A stretch of DNA of 64,000 nt. Source: Mastacembelus armatus. Taxonomy: Eukaryota; Chordata; Actinopteri; Synbranchiformes; Mastacembelidae. The notes beneath the pieces are model-generated. The model saw only the letters and a program-made list of their open reading frames with translations. It did no database searches and was not told the DNA's origin. Location: positions 10,584,562 through 10,648,561 of the forward strand of contig NC_046654.1 of assembly GCF_900324485.2 (NCBI RefSeq). The letters run 5' to 3'. The translations under genes were made by a program, and so were the position numbers. This document shows, piece by piece, positions 1 to 14,394 of the stretch (within the stretch, counting starts at the first letter, position 1; each line of letters begins with the position of its first letter).

Positions 1-347
1 AAAAAACGTGTAACTACAATACCAAAACAAACGAACCACTTCAACAATACTTTAAAATAATAACAATGCAAATTAAGTACATCAGTATAAATTAGTGCAC
101 ATTTCCAGGCTGTAACACTGTTAGCTCTAACTAGCGCTTGAAAACAAAAGCATCAACAAAAACAAAGCGGTAGCTGCTGGTTAATGAGTGTGACAGCGGG
201 ACCACATGCTAACGTTAGCAGATGTTTGGCAGTGGATGAAGTGATCGGGCTAACGAGCCACACTGGTCGGCTAGCATTCACTAAAGCTATGCATAAGAAA
301 TGACTGACTGCAGAGCTGACACGGCGTGTGAAGCCGAGAGAACTTAC
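1..347 (-). other. zfyve28: start of zfyve28 intron 1
   Basis: This is non-coding sequence downstream (on the minus strand) of the only zfyve28 exon in view. It begins with a GTAAGT donor at 347-342. I see no second exon here; the next one must lie left of the window. Confidence 0.75.
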
Positions 348-383
348 CTTGGGCTTATACAGCCACTTTCGAAAGCGGTTCAT
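348..383 (-). CDS. zfyve28: ZFYVE28 (LST2 homologue), first coding exon, partial
   Basis: The exon encodes MNRFRKWLYKPK followed by a consensus GTAAGT donor. This twelve-residue start is the distinctive N-terminus of ZFYVE28/LST2, a FYVE-finger protein that acts on endosomes and limits EGF receptor signalling. The FYVE domain itself is encoded outside the window. The start at 383 was chosen because it matches the family N-terminus. An in-frame ATG at 410 would add nine residues (MTKEGGEVT). The gene lies head-to-head with cfap99, as in human, which supports the assignment although only 36 coding bases are visible. Confidence 0.85.
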
Positions 384-410
384 CGTTACCTCGCCACCTT
401 CCTTTGTCAC

Positions 411-1610
411 CGAGCCCTCCTCTCCTCTCCTGTACCTGTGCGTCTGGCAGGATCCGCGGTTGGCTGCTAAGCTAGCTAGCGCTGGTGGGTTCCAAAACGG
501 AAAATGTACAAAACGCGATGTACGATAAGTTGTCCAGGACGTTACAACACAGCTCCAGTGCTGTACAAATGAGATATTCGGCAGCGGCGACTTATTTCCA
601 TCTTCCCTGAATCCCGTGGTTGGATGCCTGTCTCCCCCCGCCCGGCCAGTTCCCCAGTCCTGACAATGCGGAGCAGAGGACCGACTGCTCTGCCGTTCTC
701 TGCCCGTCTAACGTTACTTGATGACAGTCAGGTTGACAACACTCGCCGCCCACTTTCCCAGGAAACGATGCGTTCAGGTGCTGCTGCCAAATACCGTGCT
801 TCCCACGCTTTGGCTGGATATATAAACCGAACAGAACCGCGTAACGTTGATTATTTTCATGTAACTGGTGATTATTTATTAATCCAGATAATATATAAAA
901 TAGATTACCACAAGACATTCATTTGTTAAGACTTTTACTTACACTTCTCCCTCCTTTTGTTGTTTGTATTACCATGTGTGTTTAACGTGTTCACAGAGAA
1001 ACGTTTTCTTTTTATCAACTCCATGATTGAAAATAACCATATGACAATGACAATCCACCAATAACAAGAAGAATATTTATCATGTTGCTGTATGTTTTGA
1101 TCACGTGCTAATTGCAACGATTCCAACAGCACGTGAAGGCAGCAGATGGCACATACGAATACGTCACAATGTTGAACGTCATAACTATTGTTATGGCAGC
1201 CAACAAAGGATCAGGATGTGACACTGTTAATCTGCATCTGATGGATCACAATAATACATGGCCCAATAACATAAACGCCCCTCCACAATCCAGCAAATGC
1301 TAATATTTCCTTAAATGTGTAAGGTGCTTTAGACGTTCACTACTAGGTGTTTCTGTTTACGCCAGTGTGTTGCTAAGCGACCACTGAACATGGTAACGGT
1401 TCGAGCTGAAAACAAACCGCAGGGAAACATTTCTATGAATATGTGTATGTTTTAATAACTAAACCTTTTTGTTTTTGAAACTTTTTTATCTTTACACGTT
1501 GTCACAAGGTGATAACATCTGTTTTCGCGATCTTCTCTGCTAACAAAGACCTTAAAACCACAGCTATCAATCTCCACGAGGTTCTCCGCAGGCCGATAGA
1601 ATAAAAAACA
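411..1610. promoter_or_regulatory. divergent promoter region between zfyve28 and cfap99
   Basis: About 1.2 kb separates the two start codons, so this stretch must hold both promoters and 5' UTRs. An imperfect X-box (RFX-type) stands at 1369-1381, with halves GTTGCT and AGCGAC and a 1-nt spacer, about 230 bases before the cfap99 ATG. A TATA-like string lies near 818-827. I find no convincing coding sequence; short ORFs on both strands lack splice support and similarity. Confidence 0.6.
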
Positions 1611-5407
<3,797 letters not shown>

Positions 5408-6427
5408 ATATATACAACAATGCACAACTCTTTGAATGCTTAGCTTTACATCAGGAAGGTTAGCAGTGTAATAGACATACTAGCTTTCAGGAAATAACTG
5501 CACCTGAATCATTTTCACTTTATCACCCGTTATTGTTCATCTGTCCCGTTTTGCATTTTTAAACTGCTAGCACAATCACTTTCATTGTGATTTATTCCTA
5601 TGTATGAATTCATTTATCTCCGCCACTGTACACTTGAATCTAATGTGTAGGAATTTTCCATTGGATTTATTACAGTAGTTTTAAATGTTGCCATGAGGTT
5701 TATCATGTCCAATAAATGTCAAGATGTCAGATTATTTTTATTTCTCCCCAAAATAAATGACTGCCACCTGTGTATGTGGAAAGGGAAGTAGACCTTCAGC
5801 TGTGACTTATGACCAAAATGTTCCTTCCCCAAAACTGTTTAGATTTTATTTATGTGTCTTGTATATTCCAGTAACAAGTTATTGTACCACATGCTGCTCT
5901 GTCATTACACAACAGGATCAAAACAATGACTCTGGGAAATAACCATGACGAAGGAGAACTACTGGAAGCACCAAAACCAAAACCTATATAAATGTGTTAT
6001 GGTGTGATGTAATTTGATAAACTGATGAGCTTAGTAAACAGTGTTGATTGTAAAACAGCACAAAAGTAATATCATGTCTTACTTATTAACTGTATATGAA
6101 TGAATAAAGGGAGAATTTCTTTTATAATGCACTTTACGATACAATTTTAAATCACACAAAAAAGCAGCAGCGCCCCTGCTGGCTGTTCGGTGTAACAACA
6201 ACAGATCTGCCTGACCCTGAATCCTGCCCATTTTGCTCAGTTTTTTCCCTCTAAAGCAAAATCACATGATGTGAATGTATCATATGACGCTAATGACAGG
6301 CCTGATTTCACTCTGTGCGAGCTCCAGCGACGTCCTTTGTAAAAACAAAGGCGACTAGACCGCTTGTCATGGAAGAGATGCTGTAGATCGACATTGTTTG
6401 GTGGTAGAAATCGACAATATCTAGAGG
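5408..6427. other. cfap99 3' UTR and intergenic region
   Basis: This holds the cfap99 3' UTR with AATAAA signals at 5711-5716 and 5752-5757, then the upstream region of the next gene. At 6166-6180 a CTCF-like core (reverse CCAGCAGGGGCGC) is one G short of the common form. No coding exon was recognised. Confidence 0.6.
5711..5716 (+). terminator. cfap99: poly(A) signal of cfap99
   Basis: AATAAA lies about 300 bases after the stop codon, with a second copy at 5752-5757. Which one is used cannot be decided from sequence. Confidence 0.6.
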
Positions 6428-9400
6428 ATGGAGTGTCGGGGACTTCTGCCTGCGATAGCCACCGCTTGTTTCATTGGTGAGTTTTAAACTCCAATACTAT
6501 TAATGAAAATAACTCCAGTAATCCTAGAAAATCCTGTGGTTTTTTTAACTGAGATATTATAGCGATAAAATAATAAATAATATAAAACGGCGCACATGAT
6601 TCACAGCAAATGTTTTCCTCATGAAAAAAAAAAAAAAAACAATAGAAACTTCTGTGTTCTGGTACTCTGTCGTTTGGCAGGTGGTATATGGATATTATTT
6701 AAAAATTTTACTTAGCTACTCTGTGGTATCACTATAAATAATCTCTTCATTCAGACTGATTACAGACAGGGAAGTGTTGACAGGGCAGAAGAGACTGAAT
6801 TAAAATCACATGATCCCCCCCCCCCCCGCATTTCATGTGAAGGATGGCTTGTATTTAAGAGAGCATTTGTGCACATGGCTAATGAGATTACTGCCACAAC
6901 ATGGGCTCTGTTTTACTGACGTGCTTATACCTGTTGTCCTCAGTTTCCTGCTGGATGAATGTTATACTTCAGACTTTGTGGAGGGATTAAAAGATTTCAT
7001 ATTAAGTTGAATGACAAAGTTCTCCTAAAGTGTTTTTCCATATCTAGGTTGTGCTTCCAAATCATGTCATGAAAATTTGTCTGTCATTTTTTTTTACATG
7101 ACACACAAAATGTGAAGCTGTATTTTGCCAGTACTCTGCTCATTTTTCTAGACTAGTTTCTAATATGCACTGCCAAGCTTTTATTGACTTTTCTGAGCAG
7201 TTTAGTGTGTGAAAAATGAGCAAAATCAATACAAATTGAGCAAGAGACTGAACCACTGAGACAAGAGGGGGGAGATAGGAGCAGAGAGAGACTATAGTTT
7301 AACATGGTTGCTAATGTATATGCACATTTAAAAAAAATAAAGGCATACTTTTTTTTTTTTAAGCAATATGTGTTTGCAAAGTTTGAGTGTGTAAAGATGG
7401 AGCAATCGTTCATGCATAAGATATGGACAGGGGACCCTACAGGGTTCCAAAAGGCTTAGGGCGGCCTGTTAATCCTTTTTAATATTCAGCTGTTGTGCTT
7501 TGACTGTTGTATTAATTATTGGAGATTAGACAACTTATTCCAAAAACCTGATTTGCAGCAGATCAGCTGCTGGTTAAATCAGTATCCCTGCTGCTTTTGT
7601 TCACTCAAAGCCATAAGTTTCATTTTTTCTGCCTTCAAGTGGAGAGTTGATGATACAGAGATGACAAAATGGGGGAAAGATAGATCATAAACATCATGCA
7701 ACAAAGGTCTGCTTCAGACCAGACACACTGCAGCTCATGACTAGGCCCTTAAATCCCAAGACTACCAGTGCAACCACAATCATTCCTTTTTTATAGTAGC
7801 AGTTTTAAGAAAATAAAACAGTTGATTTTGTATCATAGCCTTCTCTCGCTCCTCTATCAGAAGTCAGATTTGAAACCTCCAGTGTCCTTGACTTCCAGGC
7901 CTAGTGGTGAGCCAGACCACACTTACTCCAGCTGTGGTGGACACCACCATCACGGAGAACGTGACCAGTCTGACTACAACTCCTGTGACTCTCAGCAGCA
8001 CGACCCCAGGCTGCTCTACCCTCAACATCTCTGCCTGCGAGGCCTGTGCTCCAGGATCACAATATGACAACAGTGAGCCAGTGACCTTCATTTGATATCA
8101 AACCACCATTTCACTCTTTTTAGTGTGTGATGGTTGCTCATAGAAACATATTGTGTATTTAGTACACATCTGTACTGTCTTTACTTAGTGAATACATAAC
8201 CTTTTAAGATTTTTACTGCATTGCTTATAATTGGAAAGGCAAAGTTAAGAAACGGTCCTCTGTCTTTGTCTTTGTCTCCCAGACACCCTGCTGTGTTCGT
8301 GCTGTTCGGACCCCGGGCTGTGTATATTTCCTGGAGCCTGCCTGCCATGCACCAAAGGTTTCTATCAGCCACGAGCTGGACAGCAGCAGTGCCTGCCCTG
8401 CAACCAGGGCTTTTACACAAAGTAAGGATGCAGATTAGACCAACAAATTCAATTCACTTTTCTTAAAGTAACCTAGTATTGACTTCTATACTGTCTTCGT
8501 CACTTGTGTATTTTACACCAACTTCACAGTTTCACTGGAAGTCCGTTGTGTCACCCCTGTGCACCTGGATCCTTCAACAATAATACTGGTGGAGACAGTT
8601 GCACAAGTTGTTCACCAGGTGTGTTTATTTAGCTGTAGATGAAAACTCATAGTTATTGTTCTGATTAAAACCGCTTTGTGTTGCAGTCAGAAAATAGATT
8701 TATACATAAAAAAAAATGTGCCTGGCAAATCAGTGATAAAGGAACTTGAATACTTGAATAAAGTGATTTCAGCAGAGTTTCATGTGACCTAAAACTCAAC
8801 AGAAAACACAAATCATGCTTGAGTTATTTTCTGCTTGCTGCTTTCAGGTTTTTTCTCATCAAGACAGAGTTCCACTTCATGTACACCGTGCACACTAGGA
8901 AGTTTTTGCAAGTAAGTTGCACTTGAAATTCACTGGATTTTTTTTCCTGTTTCTGCTGTTGTTTGTAACCAGGGTATAGAAAATTAACACGGGGCTTTCA
9001 TAATCATCTCTGTGTTTGGAAAATATATCTTATCTAACAACCGGATTGCACATCACATGCCTTCATCCCATGTTTTCCTGCACTGATGCGTGCGTGTGTG
9101 CGTGCGTGCGTGCGTGCGTGCGTGCACACCCACCCACACACACACATACACACACAAATTTTACAAATTTCAGTATTTATAGTCACAGTCTGTCTCCTTG
9201 ACAGCTCCTCTGGTTGTAGTGAGTGCCAGATGTGCCCTGGAGGAACAGAAGCTCTCCAGAGTGGTGCTAAAGTCTGCACACCATGTCGACCAGGTACATG
9301 AAATCAAGCGGACTTACAAAAGAAAAAAACAGGGCTATAATAAGTAATGCTTGAGTACTGTGACTCATAATAGAAAAAGAGGAAGCATGAATATCCACCC

Positions 9401-10362
9401 AGGTGCAATCTGGTCTTGAACAGGCATGCACAAGGCTCCCCATCAGACTATGTGTCAAATCTGTGGAAGTGGCTACTTCCAGATCCAATGGGGCCAAGAA
9501 ATCTGTGATATCTGCCCAGAGAATCACTACTGTCCCGTGAGTACCGATCCCTCGACAATCTGCCAGACAAGATTAAAAAGTTTTGAAAGATATCCTGCAT
9601 ATTTGTTCTACATACCGTTTCCTCAGAGTCCAGACGTAAACCCCATTCTGTGTCCGAACGATGCCTTCTGTCCAGCGGGCAGCTTGGCTCCAGGCTACTG
9701 CATGGAGACCTTCTTCCGCAAAGCCGGGGACACCTGTGAACTGGCTCCTGTCACTATTGCTCTGTTAGTTATTGGAGGAGGAGGTACGTAACAGTGCTGT
9801 AAAAAGAATCATTCACATTTTTTTCAAATTATTTGCAAAACATTTTTTTTAAAGAAAGTATGAAAGGAAAACACTTTCCACTTTTTTAACAATAGTTAAT
9901 TAGAAAGTCTACAGAACAAAAAAGGTATAGAAATATTTTGTTACATTTGTCATCCTTCATGGTTATTTTTATTTATTATACTATTATGATGAGTATGTAT
10001 TTTAATTCAAAATAACCCTTTTCATTGACCATTTTATATTGGAGACTGCAACACTTTTCTTTTTGCAGACATTATTTTATCACAATTATCCCCAAAGGGG
10101 CAATAATTCAAATCAAAATCAGGCACACAAATCCATGCACTCTTCATGAATGTCTAATAAACCCTAGAGCACATGGTCAACACCCTCTTATGTTTTTTCT
10201 CCAGTGACTTTACTCTTCATTATTTTAATGGTTCTGCGTCGACGGAGAGATACTGACGGAGAGCTGGCTGTGGCTCGATCTCCATTATTAGGCAAAGAGC
10301 GACCTCAAGGTCGATACTATGGGATCCCCTGTGATGCAGAACCCGTGTATGCTGGCTGGTGA
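6428..10362 (+). CDS. cysteine-rich type I membrane protein with ephrin-receptor-like repeats
   Basis: Nine exons: 6428-6476, 7899-8072, 8283-8421, 8530-8618, 8848-8911, 9205-9293, 9424-9536, 9627-9783, 10205-10362. Phases close to give 343 residues. A signal peptide (MECRGLLPAIATACFIGLVVS) is followed by a short Thr/Ser-rich stretch. Then come about ten CxxC modules of the CxxCxxG type (CEACAPG, CLPCTKG, CLPCNQG, CHPCAPG, CTSCSPG, CTPCTLG, CTPCRPG, CQICGSG, CDICPEN), as in the GCC2/GCC3 ephrin-receptor-like fold. Potential N-glycosylation sites include NVT, NIS, NNT and NFT. A single membrane helix (VTIALLVIGGGVTLLFIILMV) is followed by a basic stop-transfer RRRRD and a tail of about 45 residues ending EPVYAGW. 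Topology and exon-per-module structure suggest a cell-surface or endosomal receptor-like protein. I do not recognise a named orthologue. The repeats resemble TNF-receptor modules only loosely, and I see no death domain. Confidence 0.85.
6477..7898 (+). other. intron 1 of the cysteine-rich membrane protein gene
   Basis: This 1.4-kb intron holds a 13-base poly-C run near 6815-6828, several poly-A/T runs, and no exon or mobile element that I can recognise. Confidence 0.6.
9087..9157 (+). repeat. compound microsatellite (GCGT)n-(CA)n
   Basis: Alternating GCGT/GTGC units run from about 9087 to 9125 and pass directly into CA dinucleotides up to 9157. The repeat lies in intron 5 of the cysteine-rich protein gene, about 50 bases before the acceptor of exon 6. 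Both halves are alternating purine-pyrimidine tracts able to form Z-DNA. Confidence 0.9.
10075..10115 (+). repeat. LINE-tail-like fragment (A/T-rich ATCCCC...GGGG hairpin)
   Basis: The string TTATCCCCAAAGGGGCAATAA forms a short inverted repeat like the 3' ends of some fish non-LTR elements, which carry TTTATTNATCCCC...GGGGAAATT. Only a short fragment remains. Two similar fragments occur near 28283 and 35172. Confidence 0.4.
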
Positions 10363-12602
10363 ACCAAAGGACTTCAGTTTCGCTTTCTTCAGTGCTTGTT
10401 GAACAAAAAGCAACTGAGATTTTTTCTCTATACAGATTTCTGCTAAAGACAGAATAACTGCTAGAGGAAGACTAAAATCCTGGTCTGGTGCCTTAAGTGT
10501 ACTTTGACTTTTCTCTGGTACATCTGAATATATTGCTGAGAAACAGGAGTTAATTATTTTGTGGATTCTTGTAGCTTAACACAGTTGGTCCACACAGAGA
10601 TAAACAGTTTCCTTGTGTAAACTAGATTACTAAATTATGTAATGATGAAAATGAGATGCGTGCATCAATTGGGTGGGAATCTTGTCTCTTATGAAAAGCA
10701 CTTTTTTTTTTACTGAGGTATTTGATTTCCTTTGCACTTGTGTCGGCTTGAGGCTGCCTCCATAAACTCATATAGTTCCTCAGTGATGGACTGGTGTAAA
10801 CTGGTGTTGGTGCCTTGTGTTTTTTAATGCATTTGATTAAAGTATGTAATGTCTGTAGTTCAACTGATATATGTGCCTATTGTTTTTCATCATCTTTTTA
10901 AGGTTATATTTGTATGTTTTAAAAGAAAATGAATAAAAATAATTCACTCAACCTTTGTGTAACAATTTAAATCTTTGTAATTCTGAACTCCTTAGAAGGT
11001 TTTCTGATTTCTCAGCCTTTCCTCAATGCTGGAAATTGTTTTTATTTTTCAAAATATTGTGCAAATTGTACATGGTCCCAATAAAGTTAACTGTATGTTA
11101 TTCAACCTGGCCACTGATGGTTCACAATGTCTGCCTTCAGCAGAACAGACTTTAATTTGAGATTTAAATGATATCCTTGAAATACTTAACATTGTGAAAT
11201 TTGAAAATGTGGACATATGAATCCAGACTCGGTTTCTGTTTTACCTGATCTATTCATGTGGTTTTTCTAAAGGGTAAAGAAGACTGGCTATATTATAAAT
11301 GTGATGTACTATTGTCTGCTTACTTACCAACATGAGCATTCAGATGGTATTTACATTGGTTCTGGGATGAGGATTGGTGACTGGTAATGGTAGGTGACAT
11401 TACTACATTACAGGTTTTATTTGAAAGAATTTTTAAAAATGCATGGAAAGTGTCAAATACTACGAAAAGCCTAAGTAATGTTTATTTCTATTTTGTTGTT
11501 GGACATATTGTGGCATTTTGGTATTTACTTTTCCTGTTTTCCTGTTTAAATTGACTATTATGTTACCGGAGTCCCTACTATTGAATAATGTTCTACATGT
11601 AATAATACAAAGCAGAAAAGGAATATCTGCCTTGAAAAATGTCTATTAAGTTGATATGTCAAGGTGCAGGATAAAGAAAATAGTGAAGTCATTTTGAGAA
11701 ACTCTGGGGCCACAGCACTGATAAGTTATCACATTACATTAACATTCAACAGAAGACAACCGCCAGATCTCAGGATCAGAGATGTTTACAAAGCATGACA
11801 AACACAGGAGAAAGAAAGATGCATACAAACCATGCAACATCGGGAGCATCAGTCATAGCAAGTACATGGAGTAGATATTGGAGTACCTGACAAAATCTCT
11901 AGTGGCTGAAACGTGTCTCTACAAGGATTATATGTGTCTATTTTTATTTCAGCACCGGAAAGCTGTTCAAAGTGCAAGAGGCACTTAAATTCTTTCCTTA
12001 AATTAAAGGAGCAGTGGTACAAACTAGTGCACTAACATTTTACTTAAGAAAAGTACAGTAAGTACTTACAGCAAAATGTAGTATGAAAAGTAAAAGAGAG
12101 ATGTCTGACTGACTGACTGACTGATTATCCATAATGGGTCTTTTCAGGGGGGCTATATTATTGTATAGGCCTATATCCTATTGCATTTTGTAAGTGGATT
12201 ATTATTATTGATTCAATTTTTGTTTTGTATTGCACCACTTTAGGCTTAGATTTCATGGCCTACAATGCATCATATTTTATAAGATCACATATATTTTTTA
12301 AAAATGTAATTAAGAAGTTACTAGTTCCCAAATGAATGAAGGGGAAGTAAAACAATGTATATGTCCCTCTGAAAGGTGGTCTGTAAGGAGAAATGTTATA
12401 ATGAAGGTGAAATATTCAGGCAGAACTCGAGCACCCACACAACAATAAGCAACACCTGTATTTATACTTAGGAATATGAAGTGATGCACTTTCAATAACA
12501 GCTGCTAGATGGCGGTGATGTGCAGTGCCCCGTTAGCGCCCGTGAAAAAAAGTAGTTTGTCCAAACAGGACTCCGTACTTACGTCATCATCCATCAGGAA
12601 AC
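10363..12602. other. 3' UTR and intergenic region before mrpl35
   Basis: AATAAA signals at 10932-10937 and 11080-11085 probably end the cysteine-rich gene. A short (GACT)n run lies near 12104-12124. A CTCF-like core (12 of 14 positions) is at 12502-12515, roughly 90 bases before the mrpl35 start, within the presumed mrpl35 promoter. I see no exon in this 2.2 kb. Confidence 0.55.
10932..10937 (+). terminator. poly(A) signal of the cysteine-rich membrane protein gene
   Basis: AATAAA lies about 570 bases after the stop. A second AATAAA is at 11080-11085. Confidence 0.5.
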
Positions 12603-14321
12603 ATGGCGGCTGCCCTGGCAAGGAGAGTGTCCGGTGTGTATCTGTAATTTGACATTACACAGTTTACTCTTCTTGTTCAGTTTATGTTTAGGACGTTATC
12701 CATGGTTATAACGCTGTTGAGCGATGACATGTATTGTTTGTTAGTAAATACTGAGATCGGTAAGTTAGCTGACTAGCACCAGCAGGCTAACGCTAGTTAG
12801 GGTTTGTGTTCATGTTGTTGTGTTTGTTTGGCAGGGCTCCTGAGGCCGCTGTCTGTCTCTCTATGCACCACAACTCCACCTCTCTGTCGGCTCTCCAGCC
12901 TAGTCCAGCCTCCTCCTCTCTACACCTGTGCTGCGGCCGCTGTCCGTGTACCTGTGTGGGCTGCAGCGGGTCAGACACCGCGGTACAACATCCTGCAGCG
13001 GTAAAGAGCAAGAGAGCAAGAAAACAATCAGCTTATTCACCAAAAAATAAAACACTCTTAGCTCTGCTCCAGATTTTAATATCCAACATGTTAAAAAAAA
13101 AACGATACATCTAGTATATTTTTAATGTCCTCAAATCCTATGAAAAGTCAAAATCCAACGTGTCATAAGTCTGAATACCTTCTGCTTTCCAGTTTACTAA
13201 ATAGCTGGGTGTTGTAGTTTTTAACTAACATTACTCAAACAGCAATGGATTGTAAATTTGGGGGGTGGGGCACTGTTATTCCATTGTGATCGTTAAATCT
13301 CATGGCACAGCAGCAGGACGGTTGTGGGACTCACTCAAAAGTGTCCGTGCAGGAACAATGGTGCTGCTCATTGATGCAGTTTTGTTTGTTGTGTAAGATA
13401 CTGGGGATGGTTAGTGTCAGGGCCCAAAATTCCCTGTGATTTGTTGACCCCTTTCATAGGTATTGCAGTTTATTTGATTGTAATAGCATAAAAGGCAGAA
13501 AGGGTAGGTAGAATGGGCATAGAGACATATTTAAGTTTGACAGAATGGAGTGTTGTGGAAATATGGCCCATCTCTACAATAAAACACTGGGGCTGGGTGT
13601 GGGGGATGTCTGAAATAGATTTTAATGTGAGCTTCTCACAGCATTTTTATATCGTCTATGATTATTCAGTGCTGTGGGCAGCCAGAAACTTTATTCAGTT
13701 CAATTGGATTTTGGTTGGATGTAAAAACACTAAAACTATGCACATCCTTAAATGATACTAGCAGAAAGTGACGGCATGTTTTTTTTTTTTTTTTAAATTT
13801 GGGATGACCCTTCGGGGTAAATATTCTCTAAATAACAGTTTGTTCTGCTTCTCTGTGTTGTTGCAGGGTGTCAGCACTTCTTCCCAGTGTGACTAAGCAT
13901 CCAACTAGAAATCTGACATACTACAGTCTGAAGAAGGGCAAGAGGAAGTCTGTAAAATCTGTCACAGAAAGGTTTATGAGGCTGCATTGTGGCCTTTGGA
14001 TCAGACGCAAGGTACAGTTGTTTAACTGTTAACTGCTAAAATCCCTGGATTGTTTTCAGTATCCCAAACAAAAACAACAAAAAAAATAGAGACATATAAA
14101 TATAAATACAGACAATCTGACATTTTGTCTTTAAATAGGCTGGATACAAGAAAAAACTGTGGAAGAAGAAACCTGCGAGACGAAAGCGCCTGAGGGAGCA
14201 TGTATTCTGCAACAAAACACAGTGTAGGCTTTTAGATAAAATGACAACTTCATTTTGGAAGAGGAGGAACTGGTATGTCAATGATCCATACCTGAAGTAC
14301 CATGATCGGGTCAACCTCTAA
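12603..14321 (+). CDS. mrpl35: mitochondrial large ribosomal subunit protein bL35m (MRPL35)
   Basis: Four exons: 12603-12633, 12835-13000, 13867-14011, 14139-14321, giving 174 residues. The N-terminal half is rich in Arg, Leu, Pro and Ala without acidic residues, as expected for a mitochondrial presequence. The C-terminal half is the L35 domain: strongly basic ([34 protein letters not shown]) and ending [19 protein letters not shown], the hallmark of metazoan mitochondrial L35. The protein is a structural part of the 39S mitoribosomal subunit. Human MRPL35 is slightly longer (188 aa), the difference being in the presequence. The start codon sits in AAACATGGCGGC, a YY1-like context common in mitochondrial protein genes. 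It converges on reep1, as its human counterpart does. Confidence 0.96.
13001..13866 (+). other. mrpl35: mrpl35 intron 2 with an old interspersed repeat
   Basis: An intron of 866 bases. Around 13130-13450 there is a diverged match to the repeat seen at 16615-17140: both carry CAAATCC(C/T)ATGAAAAG, an AGCAGCAGGA(C/T)GGT block and GATTTGTTGAC in the same order. An ORF at 13513-13755 has no similarity or splice support. Confidence 0.45.
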
Positions 14322-14388
14322 TTGTAATTTGCTGATTGGAGTAGTGGCATCTTGTTTGAATATGAAGATGTAATAATGTGATATACAT

Positions 14389-14394
14389 AATAAA
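14389..14394 (+). terminator. mrpl35: poly(A) signal of mrpl35
   Basis: AATAAA lies about 70 bases after the stop codon, giving a very short 3' UTR. Confidence 0.75.

Noticed and set aside
9016-9301. ORFs on both strands rich in Cys-Val-Arg or His-Thr
   Set aside because: They are translations of the (GCGT)n-(CA)n microsatellite.
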